This document shows, in pieces, positions 45,134 to 54,777 of a stretch of DNA of 64,000 nt. The notes under the pieces are model-generated. The model did no database searches, was not told the DNA's origin, and saw only the letters and a list, made by a program, of their open reading frames with translations. Numbering within the stretch: position 1 is the stretch's first letter; each line of letters opens with the position of its first letter. A program made the translations under genes and the position numbers. The DNA comes from Chengkuizengella sediminis (GTDB taxonomy: Bacteria > Bacillota > Bacilli > Paenibacillales > KCTC-33759): the NCBI RefSeq assembly GCF_010078385.1, contig NZ_SIJC01000001.1, forward strand, positions 620,001 through 684,000. The letters are read 5' to 3'.

Positions 45134-45631
45134 TTAATATTCCATTGAATTTGCGATCTTTATTAAATCCTCCATAGAAAATTTCTTTTCTTGTTTGAAG
45201 ACAAATAACATTGTGATTTTTTGTCCATTTTTATTCCAATGAATTGTTTTGTATGTTTCACTAATATCACCAATATAAGCCAATGTACCGTCTTTTAAAT
45301 TTATTATCTGTTCTTTATCAGAAGGTGAGTCTTCAACTGCCAGATGATCAGAATATACATGTAAATTTACTTCATCACCAACAAATATCACTTCTGTAGA
45401 AAAAATAGGAGAATTTTCTGTCAATGTATCTTTTTGAGGATAGACAAAAATATTTTTCACTTCAAATGGAAATTCAGTTGGAACAGCAATTTCATCTTGA
45501 ATATCTTTAGGTAGTTCTTCAATAACTTTTTTTACAGTTTCAGGATATTCGTCTTTTAATTTTTCAAGCGCATCCGTTCCGTTACAAGCTGTTAACAAAA
45601 AGATCAAACTAAAAATAAACATTTTCTTCAT
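45134..45631 (-). CDS. Lipoprotein, unknown function
   Basis: 165 residues behind AAGGAGATT. Signal peptide II: MKKMFIFSLIFLLTAC with the lipobox LTAC, so the mature protein is lipid-anchored at Cys16. The remainder is a single soluble beta-rich domain (FEVKNIFVYPQKDTLTENSP, FVGDEVNLHVYSDHLAVEDS) ending in a helix. I do not recognise a family. It is 28 bp downstream of the lactate dehydrogenase gene on the same strand. Confidence 0.75.
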   Translation of the reverse strand: MKKMFIFSLIFLLTACNGTDALEKLKDEYPETVKKVIEELPKDIQDEIAVPTEFPFEVKNIFVYPQKDTLTENSPIFSTEVIFVGDEVNLHVYSDHLAVEDSPSDKEQIINLKDGTLAYIGDISETYKTIHWNKNGQKITMLFVFKQEKKFSMEDLIKIANSMEY

Positions 45632-45659
45632 TTTATAATCTCCTTGTTCCTTTAAATGT

Positions 45660-46601
45660 TTATTTTTGCTCTAACTCTGAATTAATTTTTTCAATTTGTT
45701 CTTTCATTTTATGAGCTGATTGTTGAAATTTTTGTTGTTCTTCATCTGTTAATGTTATAGGAACAACTTCTCTTATACCTGATTGATCTACTATACAAGG
45801 AACACCAATATACACATCTGAAACTCCTTGATAATCTTCTATATATGTAGAAACATTAAGGACTGCACTTTCATCACGTAAAATAGCTGTACAAATTCTA
45901 TCCAAAGCTAATGCTATTGCATAATACGTAGAACCTTTAGCTTGAATGATTTGATATGCTGCATCCCTAGTATTTTCAAAAATTTCCTTTTTATCTTCAT
46001 CAGAAAGCGTTAAGGGCATGCCAGCAAAGTTAGATAAACTCCATACTGGAACCTCTGAATCACCATGCTCACCAATAATTTTTGCATGAATACTTCGCGG
46101 ATCAACATTCATTTTTTCACCAATAAGATATTTAAATCTTGAACTATCCAATAGTGTTCCCGATCCAATAATTCTATTTTTAGGAAATCCAGACTTTTTC
46201 CATGAGAAATAAGACATAATGTCCACGGGGTTTGATGCGATTAATAAAATACCATGTTGATTATACTTTGTTACATTTTCGATGATGCTATCAAATATCA
46301 TTACATTCTTTTTCAATAAATCAAGTCTTGTTTCTCCTTGTTTTTGCGCAGCTCCAGCAGCAATAATCACTATGTCCGCTTCAGCACAATCCTCGTAATC
46401 TCCAGCCCACACCTTTGTTTTACCAGTAAAAGGCAAACCATGATTCATATCTAGGGCATCACCCACAGCTTTTTGTTTATTATAATCAATTAATACAAGT
46501 TCTGTCATACGTTCACGTAGTAACAATGTATACGCTGTAGTAGATCCAACTGCACCCACTCCTATGACAACAACACGTGTTTTTTTATCTTTTTGTTCCA
46601 T
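45660..46601 (-). CDS. ldh: L-lactate dehydrogenase
   Basis: 313 residues behind GAAAGGATG. It interconverts pyruvate and L-lactate with NAD(H). The Rossmann motif is VVVIGVGAVGSTTAYTLLLR. The substrate loop has KQGETRLDLLKKN (Arg). The catalytic His lies in KIIGEHGDSEVPVWS and the substrate Arg in LDSSRFKYLIGEKM. Length is normal. The motif order fits LDH rather than malate dehydrogenase (Q in QKQGETR). No Rex palindrome was found in the upstream spacer. Confidence 0.95.
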   Translation of the reverse strand: MEQKDKKTRVVVIGVGAVGSTTAYTLLLRERMTELVLIDYNKQKAVGDALDMNHGLPFTGKTKVWAGDYEDCAEADIVIIAAGAAQKQGETRLDLLKKNVMIFDSIIENVTKYNQHGILLIASNPVDIMSYFSWKKSGFPKNRIIGSGTLLDSSRFKYLIGEKMNVDPRSIHAKIIGEHGDSEVPVWSLSNFAGMPLTLSDEDKKEIFENTRDAAYQIIQAKGSTYYAIALALDRICTAILRDESAVLNVSTYIEDYQGVSDVYIGVPCIVDQSGIREVVPITLTDEEQQKFQQSAHKMKEQIEKINSELEQK

Positions 46602-46788
46602 ATCTATATTACATCCTTTCTAGGTGGTGCTTATTTCATCTATAATTTTTAATATTATAACTTACTTCATGGATGAAACAAAATCGATTTCAATGGAATT
46701 ATTTAGTTCCAATAAATAAAATGTTCTTGCCAAATTCTGTTATTGTGTGCAAAAATCAATATAAACATTACATGTAGGGGGAATGTGA

Positions 46789-47988
46789 ATGAAACTCCAT
46801 TTTTCAGAGTCAATTCAACAATTAAAAACGTTAGCCACTCGTGAAATATTAAAATTAACTCAGGGTAATGATATCATTTCATTCGCAGGGGGATTACCAG
46901 CAGAGGATTTTTTCCCTGAGAAAGCCATTCAAGAGGCTTTTACTAAAGTCTTTGAACAAGGTAAGAATTCACTTCAATACGGAATTACAGAAGGTCATAC
47001 CCCATTAAGAGAAGAAATCTGCAAAAGGATGTTATTAAAGGGTATTCAAGCCAACTTGGATCAAATTCAAATCACTACTGGTTCTCAACAAGCAATTGAT
47101 CTCATCTCAAAAGTTTTCATAAATCCTGGCGACACTATACTAATTGAAAATCCAACTTATTTAGCTGCACTACAAGTATTTCAGGGTTATGGAGCAAATG
47201 TTGTAGAAGTTAGCAGTGATGATGACGGAATGGACCTAAATGATTTAACACAAAAAATAAACCATTTTCAACCTAAGTTCATTTATGTTACCCCTACCTT
47301 TGCAAATCCAACTGGACGTGTATGGAGTAGTGAAAGAAAACAAGGAATACTACAAATTTGTAAAGAGTTTGAAACCATTTTAATTGAAGATGATCCATAT
47401 GGAGAAATTCAGTTTAATAAAGCAGCAGACTATTCTTCTATCTATTCTTTACATTCAACCAATGATTTTAATCCTGTTCTTTATACAAGTACATTTTCTA
47501 AAATAGTTGCACCTGCACTACGAACAGGTTGGGTTATTGGTGATCAACGTATTATTCAACAAATTACTAAAGCAAAACAAACGGCGGATATTCATTCAAG
47601 CATGATTGATCAACAAGCTTTATATTTTTTATTAAAAGACTTTGATCTTGATCAGCATATTATTAGTATCTGTAATGAATATAAACTTCGAAAAGAAAAA
47701 ATGACACATCTATTACATCAATATGAAATTCCAGCCAAATGTATTGAACCTCAAGGTGGGATGTTCCTCTGGTTGACTATGGAAGATTCTACAATAAACT
47801 CAGCAGAGTTATTAAAAAGAGCCGTCCAAAATGGAGTTGCTTTTGTCCCAGGTACTGTATTTTATACAGGTGAAGCTGAAAAAAATACAATGAGATTAAA
47901 TTTCACATATACAGGTGTTGAACAAATGGAAGTAGGAATCCAACGACTGCAGCATGTATTCAGTTCAACAAGTAACCCTCAATATTGA
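46789..47988 (+). CDS. PLP-dependent aminotransferase (fold type I, LysN-like)
   Basis: 399 residues, start MKLHFSESIQQLKTLATREI behind GGGGGAATG. Fold-type I aminotransferase of the class I/II, AAT1b subgroup: QYGITEGHTPLREEICKRML, ITTGSQQAIDLISKVFINPG, YVTPTFANPTGRVWS. The PLP lysine is in YTSTFSKIVAPALRTGWVIG and the substrate Arg in MRLNFTY. The closest family types are LysN/2-aminoadipate or valine-pyruvate-like aminotransferases. The exact substrate is not decidable. It is divergent from ldh. Confidence 0.88.
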   Translation: MKLHFSESIQQLKTLATREILKLTQGNDIISFAGGLPAEDFFPEKAIQEAFTKVFEQGKNSLQYGITEGHTPLREEICKRMLLKGIQANLDQIQITTGSQQAIDLISKVFINPGDTILIENPTYLAALQVFQGYGANVVEVSSDDDGMDLNDLTQKINHFQPKFIYVTPTFANPTGRVWSSERKQGILQICKEFETILIEDDPYGEIQFNKAADYSSIYSLHSTNDFNPVLYTSTFSKIVAPALRTGWVIGDQRIIQQITKAKQTADIHSSMIDQQALYFLLKDFDLDQHIISICNEYKLRKEKMTHLLHQYEIPAKCIEPQGGMFLWLTMEDSTINSAELLKRAVQNGVAFVPGTVFYTGEAEKNTMRLNFTYTGVEQMEVGIQRLQHVFSSTSNPQY

Positions 47989-48017
47989 AGCCACTTCCAT
48001 AAAGCTAAACTCTCCAT

Positions 48018-49625
48018 TTATTTATTGGAAGTTTCTATACCCATCAATTGCAAGATCCAATCCTTAATATCTATTATTCGTGTATATTTAGGAAATGAGT
48101 TAGTACCTGTTATAATCATCGGCACGAACGAATCATCTGCATGTAATGAACCATGACCTGCTCCTCCTAGATGTATAGGAGAGTATTCATCTGTAAATTC
48201 ATATTCTATTTTTGCATCTGCTACTAAAAACCTACCTTGATGTGAATGTAAAGCTCCATACAATCTGGCAAGCGCATCAGGGTAAGTTTGATATTGTAAC
48301 TGATTATCTCTAAGAACAAGGTCAAGTATTTCCAAGTTCCCTTCTACTGACCAGAATTGCGCATACATATCCTGAATCATATTATTAGATTCAAAACTTA
48401 AACTTCCCTGATGATCTGGGGAAAGTACGTGTACTGATTTTTCGTCTTTCCACGCTACAAAATCAATTCGACTATCTTCCTTAATTTGCTCAGCAATTTT
48501 CTGTAAAGAAATATTGTCATCTAATACATAAATATAAGCCATCCGTTCATTTACACTTAATAATATCTGATCATGCTCCTTAACTTCTGAACCTAACTCA
48601 TATATTTGGTATTTGTTTAACAATGATTTTAGTCTTATTAAATTTTTATCTTTATCTTTACCTATCTTGGATTGGCCACTATCCCCTAATATGATCCAAT
48701 TTACTTTTTTTATAGCATCGTCCCAGGTTGGATACGAATTTAAAATCCTTTGTAGCTGCTCATCTACTTTTTTAATTCCTTCAGTTTCATCCACTCCTTT
48801 TTTATGTACAACTTGATCATTGTTTGGGAAATAAACCATTGAAAAAGGAGGTAGGATATCATTGTTCATTAAAAATAATAGTTCATTCGTAGAATATTGA
48901 TCATTTAAACCAAACTTTTGCCAAACATGATGGTTTTGATTATTTGGATTCATTTGTGACATGCTGCCAAATGAAAAAAAAGTAGGAGCTTTCACATTGA
49001 TTTTGTCTGGCAATTTACTAAATTGTGAAAAGGTATTCGGTAGAAAGAGTGTTTGAGTTTTAATACCTCTATAAATTAAACCATTGATTGACGCTGAATC
49101 GATTTCTTTTGTTGAGAGAGTCTCATAAATTGTTTTTACGTTTGGATTTAAATGTTTATCGTTTAAATATTTTAGACTATCTAATATCATATGGTATATA
49201 CCATGCTTCCATATTTCCTTCATTCCACTTCCATAAGTAATGACACGTTTTTCTTTATCGTTATACCAGACTAACCCTGGAACTTGATGTTGATCCGCAT
49301 ATTTCCCTGTTAATATTGAACTATCTATTGTAACAGACATCGTTGGATAACTACTGACTACTTTAGGATAATACTTTCCTTTTTCTATCAAATATTTTAT
49401 AGCCTCAGCTTCACCACTTTGAATGGCATTTTGCAATGGTTCATCCATTATTGAGTCTACAATAATCAATACTACAGGTTTTGTAGACGTGGAACTATAG
49501 TCAAAAGGTTTCAGATTAAATTCAGTTTTATTTAATTCAGAAGGATTTTGATCCAAACCCGCAATTAGAATCAACATGATAAATACAATTGAAGTTACTG
49601 TAATTGAGATCCATTTATTCAACAT
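48018..49625 (-). CDS. Alkaline phosphatase superfamily protein, membrane-anchored
   Basis: 535 residues with an N-terminal membrane segment (MLNKWISITVTSIVFIMLIL). The alkaline phosphatase / nucleotide pyrophosphatase superfamily core shows PVVLIIVDSIMDEPLQNAI (first Asp metal ligand), SSYPTMSVTIDSSILTGKYA (nucleophile Thr/Ser) and WIILGDSGQSKIG. GGAGHGSLHADDSFVPMIIT supplies the last His and Asp metal ligands. It therefore looks active and extracytoplasmic. The substrate is not determinable. It has a single-gene layout, divergent from the RIC gene. Confidence 0.85.
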   Translation of the reverse strand: MLNKWISITVTSIVFIMLILIAGLDQNPSELNKTEFNLKPFDYSSTSTKPVVLIIVDSIMDEPLQNAIQSGEAEAIKYLIEKGKYYPKVVSSYPTMSVTIDSSILTGKYADQHQVPGLVWYNDKEKRVITYGSGMKEIWKHGIYHMILDSLKYLNDKHLNPNVKTIYETLSTKEIDSASINGLIYRGIKTQTLFLPNTFSQFSKLPDKINVKAPTFFSFGSMSQMNPNNQNHHVWQKFGLNDQYSTNELLFLMNNDILPPFSMVYFPNNDQVVHKKGVDETEGIKKVDEQLQRILNSYPTWDDAIKKVNWIILGDSGQSKIGKDKDKNLIRLKSLLNKYQIYELGSEVKEHDQILLSVNERMAYIYVLDDNISLQKIAEQIKEDSRIDFVAWKDEKSVHVLSPDHQGSLSFESNNMIQDMYAQFWSVEGNLEILDLVLRDNQLQYQTYPDALARLYGALHSHQGRFLVADAKIEYEFTDEYSPIHLGGAGHGSLHADDSFVPMIITGTNSFPKYTRIIDIKDWILQLMGIETSNK

Positions 49626-49712
49626 ATATTCAATCCTTTAATGATCATAGATTTTAAATTATCATTACTTTATTGTGTGCAAATTTCAGTTTGATCATTC
49701 GATTTTCTCAGG

Positions 49713-49728
49713 TGTGATTCGAATCACA
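49713..49728 (+). promoter_or_regulatory. Crp/Fnr-type operator before the RIC gene
   Basis: The perfect 16-bp palindrome TGTGATTCGAATCACA. A -10-like TATCTT (49750-49755) has its first base 29.5 bp from the operator centre, identical to the spacing at the DUF2249 operon promoter. The neighbouring Crp/Fnr-family regulator (38604) is the likely binder. Confidence 0.78.
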
Positions 49729-49795
49729 ACACGAGGTCTTTTTATTCGTTATCTTTAGTATGAAAGTACTAATCTTTTTTTAGGAGGTAAGACAA

Positions 49796-50503
49796 ATGGA
49801 GGCTACATTTCATGAGCAATCTATTGTTGGAGAAATTGTTACGAAGTTTCCCAGATCTGCTGACCTGTTTAAACAATATAAAATTGATTTCTGTTGTGGG
49901 GGAGACAAACCATTAAAAAGTGCTATTGAGGGTAAGGAAATATTACTGGCTGACCTTTTAAAAACTTTAAACGAATCCTATGAGGATATGATAAGATCTA
50001 AAGAAAAAATCAAAGAATGGAATTCATTTTCTAATACTGTTTTAATCAATCATATCATCAACACACATCATCGTTTTTTAAATGAAGAATTACCCCAATT
50101 AAGTCCATATGTTACAAAGGTTTTCAGAGTCCATGGAGCTAAACAGAAACATTTAGCAAAAGTCCATTCTTTGTTCCACCAACTAAAAACTGAATTGGAA
50201 CAGCATACAATGAAAGAAGAAAATGAAGTTTTTCCAATAATCATTTCATATGAAGACACCCATTCTGATGAGGATTTACAATTATTAAAAAAAGCAATTA
50301 TAGAATTAGAAGATGACCATGACGATGCAGGGGATTGTATAAAAGAATTGAGAGAAATTACGAATGATTTCACTCCCCCAAGTGGTGCTTGTGGGACCTA
50401 CAGACTTGTATATCAACGTTTAGAAGAATTAGAATCAGATATCTTTCAACACGTTCATTTAGAAAACAATATTTTGTTTCCACGTGTTTTAACACATAAG
50501 TAA
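49796..50503 (+). CDS. ric: RIC family iron-sulfur cluster repair di-iron protein (ScdA/YtfE)
   Basis: 235 residues behind AGGAGGTAAG. The N-terminal ScdA domain (about 1-60) includes FPRSADLFKQYKIDFCCGGD with the C-C-G-G motif. The C-terminal hemerythrin-like domain (about 75-235) carries metal ligands in VLINHIINTHHRFLNEEL, AKVHSLFHQLKTELEQHTMK, EENEVFP, DDHDDAGDCI and FQHVHLENNILFPR. It donates iron to, or repairs, Fe-S clusters damaged by NO or oxidants, in the cytoplasm. An Fnr-like operator upstream links it to the DUF2249 operon. Confidence 0.95.
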   Translation: MEATFHEQSIVGEIVTKFPRSADLFKQYKIDFCCGGDKPLKSAIEGKEILLADLLKTLNESYEDMIRSKEKIKEWNSFSNTVLINHIINTHHRFLNEELPQLSPYVTKVFRVHGAKQKHLAKVHSLFHQLKTELEQHTMKEENEVFPIIISYEDTHSDEDLQLLKKAIIELEDDHDDAGDCIKELREITNDFTPPSGACGTYRLVYQRLEELESDIFQHVHLENNILFPRVLTHK

Positions 50504-50522
50504 AAGAAAGATAAATACAAAT

Positions 50523-50560
50523 AGGATCATTCACCATGAACATTGGTCAATGATCCTTTT
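50523..50560. terminator. Terminator of the RIC gene
   Basis: AGGATCATT-c-ACC / GGT-c-AATGATCCT stem with T residues following on the plus strand, between the RIC gene and the convergent DUF4003 gene. Confidence 0.8.
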
Positions 50561-50599
50561 ATCTTGTATATCCTTATTTATTGTGTTCTTCTAATATCT

Positions 50600-51595
50600 T
50601 TACTGTGAATTTATAGTTGATGCTGCTACTGATGTTGCGACAATCGCTGATACTGCAGCAGCCGTCTGTGCTGCGATTAATGCTTCGATCGATATACTTA
50701 ATGTTGTATCAATCAATTTGTTCTGTTCTTTTTTATTTTCAATATATTGCTTACTCACGATTACTGAAGCTAAAAGTACATTCATACCTCTTCCTAACCA
50801 TTTATATTTTTTAAGTCCTTTTAAATAGTTAGTCACTTCAATTAAATTTGAAACGACTTCATGCTGATCATCATCTAATAAGGTGATTAATCCAAGTGCT
50901 GCATAATACTGTGAATCAATCTTCAATTTGTTTTTCCTCAATTGATCAAATATACTTTTACATCTTTCAGATTTTATTTGTATATTCTCATCGCTAAATG
51001 ACAAGATGTGAGAAAGTAGCTGTAGACCATTCCCTTTTCTAAATCCCTGTCTATTTAAAGCTCTATAAACTTCAACAATATTTTGTATACTTGTTTCAAC
51101 AGACGAATCAGAATTAGCTAACATCACGCATAATGGATAGTCATCTCCACTTGTGATCCACGGATTATTCTTTTTCATTTCTGTAAATACCTCAAATGAT
51201 TTCCTTATCCGTTCTTGCAGCATGTTTTCTTCACAAGTTAACAATAATGCATAACAAGTAATGGGCATATACTCACTATTTTTAAAACCTGCTTCTTTAA
51301 ACCATTTTTCATAACTTAACAATTTTAGAAATTGTGCTTCTGGATCGTCAAATTCACTGCACAACAACATGGAAATCATAAACATATTACCTCTAAAGCT
51401 TGAAAACAGTCTAGTTTGATTTTTTATGTATTCACTAGTACTTTTAATACTACTTTTTACATATTTATTGTTCTTCTGAGTATAGGTAAGTGCAGCAAAG
51501 TGAAGAGATAGATTGTTTTCCCACCTAAAGTCTTTTTCCATTGTTAAATAAAGTTCTAACATTTCATCCACTTTTGTTTTTAGTGGTTGTTCCAT
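50600..51595 (-). CDS. DUF4003 family protein
   Basis: 331 residues behind ATAGGAGGGG. The protein is all-helical. The N-terminal two thirds (for example YLTMEKDFRWENNLSLHFAA, SFRGNMFMISMLLCSEFDDP) follow the DUF4003 pattern of Bacillales. The C-terminus ends in a small, Ala-rich hydrophobic segment (SIEALIAAQTAAAVSAIVAT). No catalytic motif is evident and the function is unknown. Monocistronic by layout. Confidence 0.8.
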   Translation of the reverse strand: MEQPLKTKVDEMLELYLTMEKDFRWENNLSLHFAALTYTQKNNKYVKSSIKSTSEYIKNQTRLFSSFRGNMFMISMLLCSEFDDPEAQFLKLLSYEKWFKEAGFKNSEYMPITCYALLLTCEENMLQERIRKSFEVFTEMKKNNPWITSGDDYPLCVMLANSDSSVETSIQNIVEVYRALNRQGFRKGNGLQLLSHILSFSDENIQIKSERCKSIFDQLRKNKLKIDSQYYAALGLITLLDDDQHEVVSNLIEVTNYLKGLKKYKWLGRGMNVLLASVIVSKQYIENKKEQNKLIDTTLSISIEALIAAQTAAAVSAIVATSVAASTINSQ

Positions 51596-51785
51596 GCATG
51601 CCCCTCCTATAATCGAATTCTTATTATATATGCTAACTTTCTATATAATCATACGGAGATATTAGGAAAAAGTTTCAATTTACGAATACTCCGTCATTTG
51701 TCACGAAAAATATTCATTTTACTCCTTTTAACTCTATCAATTTTTGATATAATGATTTTAATTTAGAAAAAGGAGCAGATTTTAG

Positions 51786-52073
51786 TTGAGTAAATCAATT
51801 CAGTTTTTTCGTTATGTTGGGTTTGCAGAAGGATTATCTTTCCTTATCCTGCTTTTAATTGCGATGCCTTTAAAGTATTTTTTTGAAATGCCTTCAGCAG
51901 TTTCAGTTGTTGGAGCTATCCATGGAGGTTTATTTATTCTTTATATTCTTACTGTTTTTTATGTTGCAACAGAACATAAATGGCCATTAAAAAGAACTTT
52001 ACTTGCAGGAATAGCTTCAATTGTTCCATTCGGACCGTTTTTATTTGATGCACGTATTTTACGAAAAAGTTAG
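51786..52073 (+). CDS. DUF3817 family membrane protein
   Basis: 95 residues from a TTG start (MSKSIQFFRYVGFAEGLSFL) behind AAAAGGAGC at 9 nt. Three membrane helices. GFAEGLSFLILLLIAMPLKY, AIHGGLFILYILTVFYVATE and FGPFLFDARILRK are the DUF3817 (YdzA-like) signature. A TATAAT at 51748-51753 is a probable -10. Function is unknown. It has a terminator of its own. Confidence 0.85.
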   Translation: MSKSIQFFRYVGFAEGLSFLILLLIAMPLKYFFEMPSAVSVVGAIHGGLFILYILTVFYVATEHKWPLKRTLLAGIASIVPFGPFLFDARILRKS

Positions 52074-52088
52074 TTTTATTAAGATAGA

Positions 52089-52122
52089 CAAAAAAGGACG
52101 GATTTTCATGCGTCCTTTTTTT
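52089..52122 (+). terminator. Terminator between DUF3817 and U32 genes
   Basis: AAAAAAGGACG / CGTCCTTTTTTT stem around a 10-base loop, T-rich on both strands, so it can serve both convergent genes. Confidence 0.88.
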
Positions 52123-52156
52123 AGCAGTCTATTTCCCGAGAAATATATTTTAATAT

Positions 52157-54655
52157 TTATTTTGTAAGTTGACCTCTTGTGACTCCTAGTTGATTCGTTG
52201 CTTTTAATGTTCTCCACACTTGAGTACCACTAATTTCACCTTTAATCGCTTTCTCGTATAAGCTTATCACTTCTTTTACTTTTTCCGGAGATTCTTCTAA
52301 AAATTCAATACGAAAATGTGATACACCTGATTTTATGAAATGTTTTAAATACTCTGCCCCAGACTGTTCAATTGCATTATAAACGGTATTCCGACAGCCC
52401 TCATCTACACGAACTGGATGTGACATACCTATACGATCTCTTAAAGAAACACGATGCTCCTCACAAGGTCTTCCACAATTCGTATAATCTGTTCCTTCAC
52501 TTAAAAAAGTGCAATAAACACAATGCTCAGTATGATACATAGGCAAGTGTTGATGTATCACAACTTCCAGCTTGGACGTATCTGTTTTATCTAATAAATC
52601 CATCATTTGCTGAATATTTAGATCATATGAAGGGGTACAGCGATCCAAACCTGAGTTTTGAAAAAGTTCAATGGTTTTATGATTTGCCATGTTTAAGGAA
52701 AAATCACCGAACATCAATGGGAATTCTTCAGTCGGATTTTCCTCTTTTCTTTTTATAAACTCATGGACAGCACCTGTATTTCTAAGCAAAACTGCATCAG
52801 GTTTCAGCTTTAAAATATGACTGAAATAACCTGTTTCTCCTGGCATATGAATACGTGGAGTTGTTAAAGTAATTTTCTTCCCAGCTTTACGAGCACAATC
52901 TACCGCGGCAGGGTATTGTTTAATAAATTCAAAATCTGCATAAATCCACTCAACATGAGTTTCAGATACAGCTTGTACTTGTTCTAGGTTTCTACATAGT
53001 ACAACTAAATTAGGATCACCTGCTTGAGATTGATTTGTAACAGCATCACCGTATACATCCACTTCTCGTTTTGTATATGAAATTGGTTCTTGTCTTTTTT
53101 CTACTAACTGTTCAACCGCTTCACGACGAACTTTATTTAATTCTTTGATAGGAACAATGACTTGTCCTTCTAATTGATTGATCACATTTTCTAAATAAAA
53201 AATCGTGCCACCCATTCTTCCCAATTGATCCTGTAAAATTCCATCCTCTAAAGGTCTTTTTATGGCTTTCTCTAATATTTTTTCCGTCTGAACTGTAACT
53301 TGATGTTTAGTTTTTATATCTGTAAACTTTGCAGTCAGCGGTTCACCCTCTTTACCAGTTACCATCACTTCTAATGGAAAAATGTGATATGGTTTTTCAG
53401 TTTCAAAAGTTTCACGCAGGATTTTATCTAATTTAGGATCATTTGTTTTCCATATACGATCTCCTATGTGAACTCTTTGTAAATTAATATCGTTACGACC
53501 TAAAACAATTTCAATCAATTGCCCTTCTTTTGCTTCACCTTCAAACTTAATACCATCAACTATTAAATCATAAATACGTCCGCCTTCTTCATCTTTAGTT
53601 GGATCACCAGCATCATAAACGATCCCATCACCACGTTTTAAAGGAGCTTCTAACTTACAAACAACACCTCGTTTGGTTACTTGTTTCACATCTCCTAAAA
53701 AGACGCCTCTGCTTTTAGGAAATGTCCCCTCTACTAATTGTTTATTGTTCGTCCCTTTTAAAAACCCGTAAGTAAAACCACGAGAAAAACTTTGCTGTAA
53801 TTCACGCATTTCATACTTATTCGGTTTTGCATTTTTACCTTCAAAATACCGATCTATCGCTTTTCTGTATTTACTCACAACATTCGCTACATATTCAGGA
53901 CTTTTAAGGCGACCTTCTATTTTAAATGAAGTCACCCCTGCTTCAATCAGTTCTGGTACAATTTCAATCGCAGCTAAATCCTTTGGAGACAAAAGATAAG
54001 TGACATCTCCCATTGGCTGATGTTCACCGTCAACCAGCATGTCATAAGGCAATCTACAAGCTTGAGCGCACTCACCTCGGTTCGCTGAACGTCCTCCCCA
54101 CATTTCTGAAGTTAAACATTGACCTGAGTAGGAGACACAAAGAGCCCCGTGAACAAAAACCTCCATCGGCAGTTTCGCTTCTTCTCCAATTCGTTGAATA
54201 TGTTTTAAATTATTTTCTCTTCCTAACACAATTCTTTCCATCTCATAAGGTTTTGTAAATTCAGCCGCTTCAGGAGAAGTAATGGTCATTTGAGTCGAAC
54301 CATGAATCGGAAAGTCTGGCGAGATTTCGCGAATCATTTTCACTAAACCTAAATCTTGTACGATCAAAGCATCTACTCCTGCATCCATACAGGCTTCAAC
54401 CAATTTTTTTGCCGCTTCTAATTCATCTTCAAACACTAGTATGTTAAACGTAACGAACCCTTTTACGCCATAAGTGTGTAAAAAAGACACGACCTCTGGC
54501 AAATCTTCTATTGTAAAGTTCTTAGCTCTTACACGAGCATTAAACTTATCTACTCCAAAATAAACAGCATCCGCTCCATTGGCTACCGCTGCTTTCATAC
54601 AATCCCAATCACCCGCAGGTGCTAGCAACTCTATATCTTCTATTTGACGTTTCAT
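52157..54655 (-). CDS. Long U32 peptidase-family protein (RlhA/DUF3656 type)
   Basis: 832 residues from MKRQIEDIELLAPAGDWDCM behind GGAGGAC; a further upstream ATG adds 26 unrelated residues. Peptidase U32 motifs: ELLAPAGDWDCMKAAVANGA, ADAVYFGVDKFNARVRAKNF and a central four-Cys region in FVHGALCVSYSGQCLTSEMW, GGRSANRGECAQACRLPY. A C-terminal extension has HCVYCTFLSEGTDYTNCGRP and a second barrel. Long members of this family (E. coli RlhA, TrhP-like) take part in RNA hydroxylation rather than proteolysis, with Fe-S/Cys sites. RNA hydroxylation is therefore the likely role here, but that is inference. Confidence 0.9.
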   Translation of the reverse strand: MKRQIEDIELLAPAGDWDCMKAAVANGADAVYFGVDKFNARVRAKNFTIEDLPEVVSFLHTYGVKGFVTFNILVFEDELEAAKKLVEACMDAGVDALIVQDLGLVKMIREISPDFPIHGSTQMTITSPEAAEFTKPYEMERIVLGRENNLKHIQRIGEEAKLPMEVFVHGALCVSYSGQCLTSEMWGGRSANRGECAQACRLPYDMLVDGEHQPMGDVTYLLSPKDLAAIEIVPELIEAGVTSFKIEGRLKSPEYVANVVSKYRKAIDRYFEGKNAKPNKYEMRELQQSFSRGFTYGFLKGTNNKQLVEGTFPKSRGVFLGDVKQVTKRGVVCKLEAPLKRGDGIVYDAGDPTKDEEGGRIYDLIVDGIKFEGEAKEGQLIEIVLGRNDINLQRVHIGDRIWKTNDPKLDKILRETFETEKPYHIFPLEVMVTGKEGEPLTAKFTDIKTKHQVTVQTEKILEKAIKRPLEDGILQDQLGRMGGTIFYLENVINQLEGQVIVPIKELNKVRREAVEQLVEKRQEPISYTKREVDVYGDAVTNQSQAGDPNLVVLCRNLEQVQAVSETHVEWIYADFEFIKQYPAAVDCARKAGKKITLTTPRIHMPGETGYFSHILKLKPDAVLLRNTGAVHEFIKRKEENPTEEFPLMFGDFSLNMANHKTIELFQNSGLDRCTPSYDLNIQQMMDLLDKTDTSKLEVVIHQHLPMYHTEHCVYCTFLSEGTDYTNCGRPCEEHRVSLRDRIGMSHPVRVDEGCRNTVYNAIEQSGAEYLKHFIKSGVSHFRIEFLEESPEKVKEVISLYEKAIKGEISGTQVWRTLKATNQLGVTRGQLTK

Positions 54656-54777
54656 TATAGTCCTCCACTTATTTTTCACACACAAAGATTTATGTTGATT
54701 GATTATTCGATAACGAGATTTCCTAAAAAGCATTTGAAAAGTTAGTTATAATTAAGCTTTCTTTTTAGGAGAGCTAA

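Noticed and set aside
46602-46788. Rex or Fnr operator upstream of ldh
   Set aside because: Only a TTTCATC/GATGAAA pair 30 bp apart is seen; no TTGTGAA-type palindrome and no TGTGA-N6-TCACA.
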